Under the pieces are notes generated by a model. That model was not told where the DNA came from and ran no database searches. It worked only from the letters and a program-made list of their open reading frames with translations. A DNA stretch of 5,009 nucleotides from an uncultured Caulobacteraceae bacterium (GTDB lineage: Bacteria; Pseudomonadota; Alphaproteobacteria; Caulobacterales; Caulobacteraceae), in contig CAMLKO010000113.1 of assembly GCA_946480495.1 (NCBI GenBank), positions 1-5,009 of the forward strand, read 5' to 3'. Both the position numbers and the translations under genes were made by a program. Position 1 is the stretch's first letter; the number at the start of each line of letters is the position of its first letter. This document shows positions 1 to 4,548 of this stretch, in pieces.

Positions 1-518
1 ACTTCGAGGAGGTCTCGGTCGCCGAGGAAGACCGGATGGTCGACATCAACCTCAAAGGCGTCCTGAACGGCGCCCGCGCGGGCCTCGAGCCGCTGAAGGC
101 CACGGGCGGACGGCTGATCAACATCGCCTCCTGCGCCGGCCTCTACGGCGCGCCCAAGCTCGCCGTCTATTCGGCCACCAAGTTCGCGGTGAAGGGGCTG
201 TCCGAAGCGCTCGACATCGAGTTCGCCCGCCACGGCGTCTCGGTCCGCTGCATCATGCCGTGGTTCATCGAAACGCCGATCCTCGACGCCGGCGCGCAGG
301 GCTCAAACGAGAAGATGAGCGACACGCTGCGCCGCGACGGGCTGGAGGTCTATCCGGTCGAGGATGCGGCCCAGGTGGTCTGGGACGCCGCCCACGGCAA
401 GGAGCTGCACTACACCGTCGGCAAGCAGGCGAAACGCATGCGCTTCGCCACCCGGTTCATGCCCGGCTCCGTCAGGAAACAGCTGCAGCGGTCGGCTGTG
501 CTGGCCGGCCAGAGGTAG
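1..518 (+). CDS. Short-chain dehydrogenase/reductase (SDR), 3' part only
   Basis: This is the C-terminal part of a classical SDR oxidoreductase, a Rossmann-fold NAD(P)(H)-dependent enzyme acting in the cytoplasm; the substrate cannot be told. The frame is open to the window edge (first full codon at base 3), so the start and the N-terminal TGxxxGxG cofactor motif lie outside. About 171 residues remain, and the ATG at 36 is internal. Visible family landmarks are the Asn of MVDIN (bases 48-50), the catalytic Ser of NIASCAG (129-131), and YSATK with Tyr at 168-170 and Lys at 180-182. The Ser-Tyr spacing of 13 residues is normal. The usual Pro-Gly after the sixth strand reads Pro-Trp here (MPWFIETPIL). 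The Arg/Lys-rich tail (KQAKRMRF...VRKQLQR) resembles a subgroup I associate with Caulobacterales. The gene ends in TAG and overlaps the convergent hydrolase gene by 47 bp. The family is certain; the specific function is unknown. Confidence 0.93.
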   Translation, partial: FEEVSVAEEDRMVDINLKGVLNGARAGLEPLKATGGRLINIASCAGLYGAPKLAVYSATKFAVKGLSEALDIEFARHGVSVRCIMPWFIETPILDAGAQGSNEKMSDTLRRDGLEVYPVEDAAQVVWDAAHGKELHYTVGKQAKRMRFATRFMPGSVRKQLQRSAVLAGQR

Positions 519-1470
519 AAACCTCGAGCTTCGTCGCCGCCGGCTCGGCCGCTTGCGCCGTGGACGCGGGGCTGACCGCCGCCGGAGCGGGCGCGGCCGG
601 CTGCGTGGGCTTGGTCAGCGCCGTCGTGGCCGGATCGACCAGTTGCAGCTTCGGCGCGACGGGGGAGCTGGTGAACACCGCCTGCGCCAGCGCCGCAGCG
701 GGCGTCGGCGCGATGCTGGCCAGCACCGGCGCGTTCTCGGCGGCGACCGCCGCGTTCAGGTCGTCGGAAGGCTCGGGCGTCGCCGTGAACGCCCCCGGAC
801 GGCCGGCGCGGCCGCCCATGCGGTAGAAGACGTGGTAGCCCACCTGCGCCACGCGCAGCAGGTTCGAACCCCAGTTGGGGCTCACGCCAAGCGTGTGGAA
901 GTGGGTGGCGTTGCCGATGTTGGCGACCACCGCGCCGGCCAGCGCCCGCTGGGCGATGCGATGGGCCTCGCGCCAGGCGGCGGGCTCGCGGTGGCGGGCC
1001 ATGGCGCCGTTGCAGGTGAAACTGAACTGGCAGCCCTGGAAGACCACCCCGCAGATGGTTTTCGGGAAGGCCGGGTGGCGCACCCGGTTGAGCACGACCT
1101 GGGCCACGGCGGCCTCGCCGGCCGGGCCTTCGCCGCGGGCCTCGTAATAGACGGCCTCGGTCAGGCAATCGAGATCGGTGGCGGTGCGGGCGGCGGCATA
1201 GCGGAACGGCCGCGCGGCCGGCCCCGCCAGGCTCGCCTTGAGGATCTGGCTGGAGTTCGCGCCCGCGGTGTTCACGGCGGTCGCGAGATTCGACGAATCC
1301 GCAGGCTGGACGGCGGCGCCGACCGAAGTCGCGGCTTCCTGCGCCTGCCGGCTCTGGGTGAAACTTCCGCTGAAATAGGCGCCGGCCAGGATCAGGCCCA
1401 CGGCCGACCCGGTCAAAGCAGCGCTGAACAGCGCGCGCGCGTTCCCGCGCGTCTGAGCGTTACCAAACAA
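472..1470 (-). CDS. SleB/CwlJ-type cell wall hydrolase (Hydrolase_2 family), membrane-anchored
   Basis: This is a 332-residue predicted peptidoglycan hydrolase. In the family, the SleB/CwlJ domain acts as a lytic transglycosylase-type glycan-strand cutter. Residues 13-35 form a hydrophobic segment after a short Arg-containing N-terminus, giving a membrane anchor or uncleaved signal that exports the rest to the periplasm. The catalytic domain spans about 101-217: CLTEAVYYEARGEG with the probable catalytic Glu at 110, AVAQVVLNRV (121-130), CQFSFTCNG (147-155) and GNATHFHT (187-194), which are all hallmark blocks. Residues 221-332 are an Ala/Pro/Thr-rich low-complexity tail. The start is TTG at 1468-1470: no ATG lies between it and the in-frame stop at 1483-1485, and the hydrophobic anchor begins 12 residues in. 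No strong Shine-Dalgarno precedes it. The gene is transcribed toward the SDR and overlaps its last 47 bp. The domain call is secure; the exact start is less so. Confidence 0.9.
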   Translation of the reverse strand: MFGNAQTRGNARALFSAALTGSAVGLILAGAYFSGSFTQSRQAQEAATSVGAAVQPADSSNLATAVNTAGANSSQILKASLAGPAARPFRYAAARTATDLDCLTEAVYYEARGEGPAGEAAVAQVVLNRVRHPAFPKTICGVVFQGCQFSFTCNGAMARHREPAAWREAHRIAQRALAGAVVANIGNATHFHTLGVSPNWGSNLLRVAQVGYHVFYRMGGRAGRPGAFTATPEPSDDLNAAVAAENAPVLASIAPTPAAALAQAVFTSSPVAPKLQLVDPATTALTKPTQPAAPAPAAVSPASTAQAAEPAATKLEVSTSGRPAQPTAAAVS

Positions 1471-1591
1471 AATGATCGTGCCCTATGCGGCGAGAGCCCC
1501 TCGGCTCCCCGACTCAAATCGCCCAGGAACCGCCTCACGCAGGCCCCTGAAAGCGAGACCCCGGCCGGTTCACGAGTGGCCAAGGTCGTTC

Positions 1592-1616
1592 AATCTAGCC
1601 GGCTTATGGCAGCCAA
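1592..1616 (-). promoter_or_regulatory. Candidate sigma-73-type housekeeping promoter for the hydrolase gene
   Basis: Read on the minus strand, TTGGCTG (bases 1616-1610) is followed after 10 nt by GCTAGATT (1599-1592). The published Caulobacter housekeeping pattern is TTGaCgS, 10-14 nt, GCtANAWC. The -35 agrees at 5 of 7 positions and the -10 at 7 of 8. A transcript starting near 1585 would have a leader of roughly 115 nt before the TTG start. The match is by eye, in an organism whose identity is inferred. Confidence 0.4.
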
Positions 1617-1636
1617 GGGCGCGATTCGCAAGCGTG

Positions 1637-1652
1637 TTAAGAAATTTTTAGC
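1637..1652. promoter_or_regulatory. CtrA-like box (TTAA-N7-TTAGC)
   Basis: The plus strand reads TTAA, seven bases (GAAATTT), then TTAGC, one mismatch from the CtrA consensus TTAA-N7-TTAAC. On the minus strand the same bases read CTAA-N7-TTAAC, also one mismatch away. The site lies just upstream of the candidate hydrolase promoter, in the most A/T-rich part of the region, so chance matches are more likely than elsewhere. CtrA is the cell-cycle master regulator of Caulobacterales and controls envelope genes, which makes the location plausible but not proven. Confidence 0.3.
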
Positions 1653-1754
1653 AAGGAAAGCAGCGGGCGGCGTTGTGATTAATCGAACAAACCCTTGTGT
1701 TTAACGACTTATATGGCCGTGCTTGTTCTATGATCTTCCGCGGCTCGACACGCA

Positions 1755-1779
1755 GGAACTGACGGGGAATGGCGCCGTT
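1755..1779 (+). promoter_or_regulatory. Candidate EcfG/SigT general stress response promoter
   Basis: GGAAC at 1755-1759 and CGTT at 1776-1779 are separated by exactly 16 bases. This matches the alphaproteobacterial EcfG (ECF15, SigT in Caulobacter) consensus GGAAC-N16/17-CGTT at every fixed position. The motif faces the lipoprotein gene, and a start about 7-10 bases past CGTT would give a leader near 25-30 nt, including the AAGGA ribosome binding site at 1800-1804. No comparably good housekeeping promoter was seen for this gene. Confidence 0.55.
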
Positions 1780-1814
1780 TAGATTCGTAGTCGGGCCTGA
1801 AGGATAAGAAGACC

Positions 1815-2003
1815 ATGAAACCGCTTCGCCTGTTCGCCCTCGCCGCATTAACCGTTTCGCTCGCGGCCTGCGGTCACAACATGGAACAACGCGCCGCCAC
1901 GGGCGCCATCGCCGGCGCGGTCGTCGCCGGCCCCGTAGGCGCCGCCGTCGGCGCCGGCGTCGGCGCAGTCGTCGACAAGGCCAGCGACGGCACGGGGCAC
2001 TAG
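1815..2003 (+). CDS. Small glycine-zipper lipoprotein
   Basis: This is a 62-residue predicted lipoprotein. It has a Lys/Arg-bearing N-terminus, a hydrophobic stretch (L6-A18) and a lipobox S-L-A-A-C whose Cys19 would be lipidated after signal peptidase II cleavage, leaving a mature protein of 44 residues. Gly20 at +2, rather than Asp, favours sorting to the outer membrane by the E. coli rule, which may not hold here. Residues 30-53 are almost only Gly, Ala, Val, Ile and Pro, with G30-G34 and G42-G46-G50 spaced by four. That is the glycine-zipper pattern of packed membrane helices seen in small envelope proteins. The start is supported by AAGGA at 1800-1804, 10 nt before ATG. A general-stress promoter match lies just upstream. 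The molecular role is unknown; it resembles the many short glycine-zipper lipoproteins of proteobacteria. Confidence 0.85.
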   Translation: MKPLRLFALAALTVSLAACGHNMEQRAATGAIAGAVVAGPVGAAVGAGVGAVVDKASDGTGH

Positions 2004-2032
2004 CAGCTCGCCAGCCGCCCTCGTTGCATTTG

Positions 2033-2074
2033 CCCCCACACTCTACCAGACTGGTCGCGTGTGTGGGGGTGAGG
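2033..2074 (+). promoter_or_regulatory. Hairpin overlapping the ribosome binding site of the TonB_C-repeat gene
   Basis: CCCCCACAC (2033-2041) and GTGTGGGGG (2061-2069) are perfect 9-base complements. The 19-base loop holds a second small inverted repeat, ACCAG-A-CTGGT (2045-2055). The purine-rich GGGGGTGAGG (2065-2074) directly precedes ATG 2076 and is the only visible ribosome binding site; its G-run is the 3' arm of the stem. There is no U-tract, so an intrinsic terminator for the lipoprotein gene is less likely than an RNA structure in the leader, although attenuation between the two genes remains possible. Confidence 0.5.
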
Positions 2075-2075
2075 C

Positions 2076-3101
2076 ATGCGCATTCTGTTTGGAGCGCTGC
2101 TGGCGCTGACAGTGACAGCGGCGGCGGCTGAAGAAGCGCCGGATAGCAAGTTTGACGTGGAGCCTAACTGGGTCAGGCGTCCCAGGCCTGACGAGTTTCA
2201 GGCTGTCTGGCCGCGAGACGCCCTGCTCAAGGGTCGCGACGGACGCGTCGTGATCGCCTGCGAAATCGCCCCGCAAGGCACGCTCGAGGCGTGCAAGGTT
2301 ATCTCGGAGAGTCCATCTGGGGAGGGCTTCGGCGCGGCAGCTTTGCTTCTGGCTCCGAGCTTCGCGATGAAGCCGGGCGTAAAAGACGGCAAGCCGGTCC
2401 GCTCGACGGTTCGCATTCCCATCAACTTCAAGACCGCCGGACCGGCGAGTCCGCTCGAGGTCGAAAGCGTTGCGTTCCTTCAGGATCCGATCTGGGCCAG
2501 CGCGCCGACCTTTGAAGACATGGCCGCCGCCTGGCCTGAGAAAGCAAAGGGCGAGTCAGGCCACGTCTCGATGCGCTGCGGCTTCACTCGCGAAGGGACG
2601 CTTCGCCGCTGCGAGGTGCTGACGGAGATGCCGCGCGGCCAGGGCTTCGGCAAGGCGGCCCGAACGGTGCTCGCGTCCAGGTTCCGGCTTCGGATGAGCC
2701 CGGACGCAGCCGATCGGGTGTCCAAGGCGCATGTGAACCTCGCGGTTCAGTTCACCAACCCGTCGTTCCAGACACCCCGCGCCATTCTGCAACCCAGGTG
2801 GATCACCCAGCTCGACCCCGCCAAGGTGCAGGCCATCTACCCGGCCAAGGCCGCGGACGCCGGGGTGAAGAGCGGCAAGGGCTTTGCCGACTGCGCCATC
2901 TCGGCGGACGGCCATCTCGTGGACTGCAAGCCTTCCGGCGCCGCGCCTGACGGACTCGGCTTCGCGGAAGCCGCCGTTCAGGTCGCCTCCGTCATGCAGA
3001 TGAACCCCTGGACCGACGGCGGCGGCCCGGTGGACGGCGTACGCATCAGGCTGCCGGTCGCGTTCAACCTCGCGCCGGCGCCTGCGCCAGCAAAGCCCTA
3101 G
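2076..3101 (+). CDS. Secreted protein with three tandem TonB C-terminal-like repeats
   Basis: This 341-residue protein has a cleavable signal peptide (hydrophobic 3-15, cleavage probably near AAAA-EE at 18-19), which places it in the periplasm. Three repeats of about 105 residues follow, roughly 32-118, 140-227 and 242-331. Each runs: aromatic/Pro entry, W/YP plus A (VWPRDA, AWPEKA, IYPAKA), a G-x-V/F strand, a Cys, a G-T/H-L turn, a second Cys, P-x-G-x-GF-x-x-AA, and a closing beta strand (IPINF, LAVQF, LPVAF). This is the TonB_C pattern of energy-transducer-like proteins. Cysteines are C62/C73, C168/C179 and C273/C284, always C-X10-C. The TonB N-terminal anchor and long Pro-rich spacer are missing, so it is not a working TonB by itself. 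Automatic annotation would probably say 'energy transducer TonB'. It follows the lipoprotein gene by 72 bp on the same strand. Its partner and role are unknown. Confidence 0.85.
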   Translation: MRILFGALLALTVTAAAAEEAPDSKFDVEPNWVRRPRPDEFQAVWPRDALLKGRDGRVVIACEIAPQGTLEACKVISESPSGEGFGAAALLLAPSFAMKPGVKDGKPVRSTVRIPINFKTAGPASPLEVESVAFLQDPIWASAPTFEDMAAAWPEKAKGESGHVSMRCGFTREGTLRRCEVLTEMPRGQGFGKAARTVLASRFRLRMSPDAADRVSKAHVNLAVQFTNPSFQTPRAILQPRWITQLDPAKVQAIYPAKAADAGVKSGKGFADCAISADGHLVDCKPSGAAPDGLGFAEAAVQVASVMQMNPWTDGGGPVDGVRIRLPVAFNLAPAPAPAKP

Positions 3102-3178
3102 CGCACCACTTCCGCCCTGCGAGCCAGGCTCTCCGGGGGCGAGGAGTCGAAATAGGCCTCGAAGGCCGGCCCGCTCAT
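3098..3178 (-). CDS. Possible 26-residue small ORF coupled to the SRPBCC gene
   Basis: An ATG at 3178-3176 overlaps the stop of the upstream SRPBCC gene in the arrangement ATGA, a classical sign of translational coupling. A purine-rich stretch (GAGGCGGGGAA on the minus strand) precedes it. It encodes MSGPAFEAYF followed by DSSPPESLARRAEVVR and ends with TAG at 3100-3098, inside the CTAG that also supplies the stop of the convergent TonB_C-repeat gene. No domain or signal is recognisable. In GC-rich DNA an open frame this short is easily random, so this is a candidate only; otherwise 3102-3174 is a short convergent intergenic gap. Confidence 0.3.
   Translation of the reverse strand: MSGPAFEAYFDSSPPESLARRAEVVR
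3155..3167. terminator. Small stem-loop between convergent genes, weak terminator candidate
   Basis: GGCCT (3155-3159) and AGGCC (3163-3167) form a 5-bp stem around a 3-base loop, symmetric on both strands. It lies in the gap between the two convergent genes, where a shared terminator would be expected. There is no U-run on either side, and the site also falls inside the possible 26-residue ORF. Confidence 0.2.
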
Positions 3179-3570
3179 TTCCCCGCCTCGACCGTTCGCC
3201 GGAACGCCTCGGCGCCCTGCTCCATCAACGGCCCGACCATGGCGGCGGCTTCCGCGGGCAGGAAGTCGCTGGTCCAGACGAAGCGGCTGGCGCCCTCGCC
3301 GTCCTCGAGGATCTGCATCGTCGCGCTGTGGTGGAGGAAGCGGCCCTCCACCACGCCATAGGCGATCCGCCGCCGGGCGGGGTCGACGTCGACGATCCGC
3401 TCCTTCACCGCCGCGCCGTTGGCGAAGGTGACGGTGCGCAGGTCGCCGTCCTGTTCGCAGCCCGTCAGCACGCCGGGAAAGGCGTCCTGGGCGCGGTCCG
3501 TGCGGCTCAGCACCGCCCAGGCCTCGTCGGCGCCGGCGGCGAGGGTCTTTTCGAGACTGATCGAGGCCAT
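3175..3570 (-). CDS. SRPBCC-fold (START/Bet v1-like, polyketide cyclase type) protein
   Basis: This is a 131-residue single-domain protein, the usual length for small SRPBCC proteins, which form a helix-grip pocket for hydrophobic ligands. Visible landmarks are the opening strand ASISLEKTLAAGADEAWAVLSR (about residues 2-23), the F-P-G turn at 31-33, strands with E57-R-I-V-D-V-D and R-R-I-A-Y-G-V-V-E-G (67-76), a T/S-R-F-V-W-T-S-D-F segment (95-103), and the closing amphipathic helix (105-128). There is no signal peptide, so it should be cytoplasmic. The start at 3568-3570 is fixed by a consensus AGGAGG just upstream; the frame stays open far beyond, but that extension runs antisense into the AraC gene. 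It is divergent from the AraC-family gene with an 81-bp gap, which suggests the regulator controls it. The ligand is unknown. Confidence 0.88.
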   Translation of the reverse strand: MASISLEKTLAAGADEAWAVLSRTDRAQDAFPGVLTGCEQDGDLRTVTFANGAAVKERIVDVDPARRRIAYGVVEGRFLHHSATMQILEDGEGASRFVWTSDFLPAEAAAMVGPLMEQGAEAFRRTVEAGK

Positions 3571-3651
3571 GGGTCCTCCTGCTTGCGATCGGCCGCCAGC
3601 ATTCCACCCCGGCCGGGCGAAAAACTTGGGGAAAACGGCTATCCTTCGCCC
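3571..3651. promoter_or_regulatory. Divergent SRPBCC/AraC promoter region with a 10-bp palindrome
   Basis: This 81-bp gap must hold promoters for both divergent genes. A perfect palindrome, CCCGGCCGGG, lies at 3608-3617 near the middle and could be an operator or a chance GC-rich palindrome. AraC proteins often bind direct repeats, so it need not be their site. On the plus strand TATCCT (3640-3645) sits 6 nt before the AraC-family ATG. With no Shine-Dalgarno close to that ATG, a leaderless transcript is possible. None of the promoter elements is strong. Confidence 0.35.
3575..3580 (-). promoter_or_regulatory. Consensus ribosome binding site of the SRPBCC gene
   Basis: AGGAGG on the minus strand ends 4 nt before ATG 3570. 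It is the strongest Shine-Dalgarno in the window and decides the start against the much longer open frame. Confidence 0.8.
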
Positions 3652-4488
3652 ATGCCGTCGCCGAAGGCCGAACCGCTGACGACCGCGCGCACCCTGGCCG
3701 AGGGCGAGGGCTGGCGGGTCGACGACGTGGTCTGCCGCGCCGGGCCGGACGACGCGCCCTATGAGGAACGGCACGGCTGGGTGTCGATCGCCGCGGTCGT
3801 CGGCGGGACCTTCACCTACCGCACCGACCGGGGCCGGGCGCTGCTGGCGCCGGGCGCCCTGCTGCTCGGCAACGCCGGCGCCTGCTTCCAGTGCGGCCAC
3901 GACCATGCGGCCGGGGACCGCTGCATCGCCTTCCACCTGTCGCCGGAGCTGGTGGAGCAGGTGGCGGGTTCGCTGAGCGGCGCCAGGCGCGCGACCTTCG
4001 CAGCCGCCGCCATCCCGCCCGTCGAGGCCCTGCTGCCGCTGTTCGCCGCCGTTAGGGGCACGGAAGACTACGAAGGCCTGGCGCTGGAGGTTGCGGCGAC
4101 GGCGCTGGCGCTCGATCAGGACGCCGCGACCCGCCCCGCCGACGCCCGCGAGACGGCCCGCGCCTCGGCCGCCGCCCGCATCATCGAGGCCCGCTACGCC
4201 GAGCCGCTGACCGTCGCCTCGCTGGCCAGGGAGGTCGGCCTGTCGCAGCGGCGCTTCACCACCGCCTTTCGCGAGGGGCTGGGCGTCACGCCCTACAACT
4301 ACATCCTGCGCAACCGGCTGGACGCCGCGGCCCGGCGGCTGCTCGACACCCAGGACGGCGTGCTCGAGATCGCGCTGGAGGTGGGGTTCGGCGACCTGTC
4401 GGAGTTCACCCGCCGTTTCCGCGACCGTTTCGGCCTGCCGCCCGCCGCCTTCAGGCGCTCTTACGGCGCTGCTCGTTCTGGCCTATGA
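3652..4488 (+). CDS. AraC-family transcriptional regulator
   Basis: This 278-residue DNA-binding regulator has the usual two-part AraC/XylS layout. The N-terminal part, about 20-110, looks like a cupin-type sensory domain (GGTFTYRTDRG at 51-61, LLAPGALLLGNAG at 64-76). It carries C78-x-x-C81-x-H83-x-H85 and C91, a Cys/His cluster able in principle to bind metal or sense redox state. The C-terminal part, about 173-272, carries two helix-turn-helix units: LTVASLAREVGLSQRRF (186-202) and the second at about 236-262 with IALEVGFGDLSEFTRRF, followed by FGLPPAAFRR (260-269). The ATG at 3652 is chosen because the longer open frame from 3328 would lie antisense over the SRPBCC gene; no clear Shine-Dalgarno precedes it. 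The probable target is the divergent SRPBCC gene and perhaps itself. The effector is unknown. Confidence 0.92.
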   Translation: MPSPKAEPLTTARTLAEGEGWRVDDVVCRAGPDDAPYEERHGWVSIAAVVGGTFTYRTDRGRALLAPGALLLGNAGACFQCGHDHAAGDRCIAFHLSPELVEQVAGSLSGARRATFAAAAIPPVEALLPLFAAVRGTEDYEGLALEVAATALALDQDAATRPADARETARASAAARIIEARYAEPLTVASLAREVGLSQRRFTTAFREGLGVTPYNYILRNRLDAAARRLLDTQDGVLEIALEVGFGDLSEFTRRFRDRFGLPPAAFRRSYGAARSGL

Positions 4489-4520
4489 TCCCCGGCGGGG
4501 GGTGAGGTTGAACGAAGGCT

Positions 4521-4542
4521 GCCTCCCGGCCGAAACGGAGGC
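4521..4542 (+). promoter_or_regulatory. Hairpin overlapping the ribosome binding site of the last gene
   Basis: GCCTCC (4521-4526) is fully complementary to GGAGGC (4537-4542), with a 10-base loop. GGAGG (4537-4541) is the Shine-Dalgarno of the gene starting at 4549, spaced 7 nt from its ATG, so the stem would hide it. A 6-bp stem can arise by chance in GC-rich DNA. Confidence 0.35.
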
Positions 4543-4548
4543 GCCGCG

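Larger units (their letters stand above)
1471..1814. other. Divergent intergenic control region between hydrolase and lipoprotein genes
   Basis: This stretch of about 340 bp has no convincing gene. It is visibly richer in A/T than its surroundings, mainly in 1636-1735, which fits a control region for two divergent genes. It holds a candidate housekeeping promoter for the hydrolase on the minus strand (1592-1616), a CtrA-like half-site pair (1637-1652), three GANTC sites (GACTC 1511-1515, GATTC 1623-1627, GATTC 1782-1786) and a GGAAC/CGTT promoter toward the lipoprotein (1755-1779). The 66-codon frame on the minus strand across 1648-1848 has no family resemblance or good ribosome binding site and runs into the lipoprotein gene, so I do not call it. 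No terminator or RNA gene is evident. Confidence 0.7.

Noticed and set aside
861..880. GGTTCGAACC followed by CCCCAGTTGGGG, resembling a tRNA T-arm
   Set aside because: No acceptor, D or anticodon arms can be paired around it, and it encodes conserved hydrolase residues (the SPNWGSNLLR region).
410..1168. 252-codon minus-strand frame inside the hydrolase gene
   Set aside because: It lies on the same strand but in another frame, with Arg/Gly/Pro-rich composition and no motifs; the frame at 472-1470 carries the domain.
364..1704. 446-codon open frame on the plus strand across the hydrolase gene
   Set aside because: It is extremely Arg/Gly/Ala-rich, has no domain, and is antisense to a clear SleB-type hydrolase with conserved motifs; long shadow frames are common in GC-rich DNA.
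1648..1848. 66-codon minus-strand frame in the intergenic region
   Set aside because: It has no ribosome binding site or family resemblance, overlaps the start of the lipoprotein gene and covers promoter-like sequence.
2033..2069. Intrinsic terminator after the lipoprotein gene
   Set aside because: The stem is strong but is followed by GAGGCATG rather than a U-run and overlaps the next gene's ribosome binding site, so it was listed as a leader hairpin instead.
3328..3651. Upstream in-frame extension of the AraC-family gene
   Set aside because: It is antisense to most of the SRPBCC gene, and the normal AraC-family N-terminus starts near ATG 3652.
3571..3936. Upstream in-frame extension of the SRPBCC gene
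   Set aside because: The AGGAGG at 3575-3580 and the typical SRPBCC N-terminus fix the start at 3570; the extension is antisense to the AraC-family gene.
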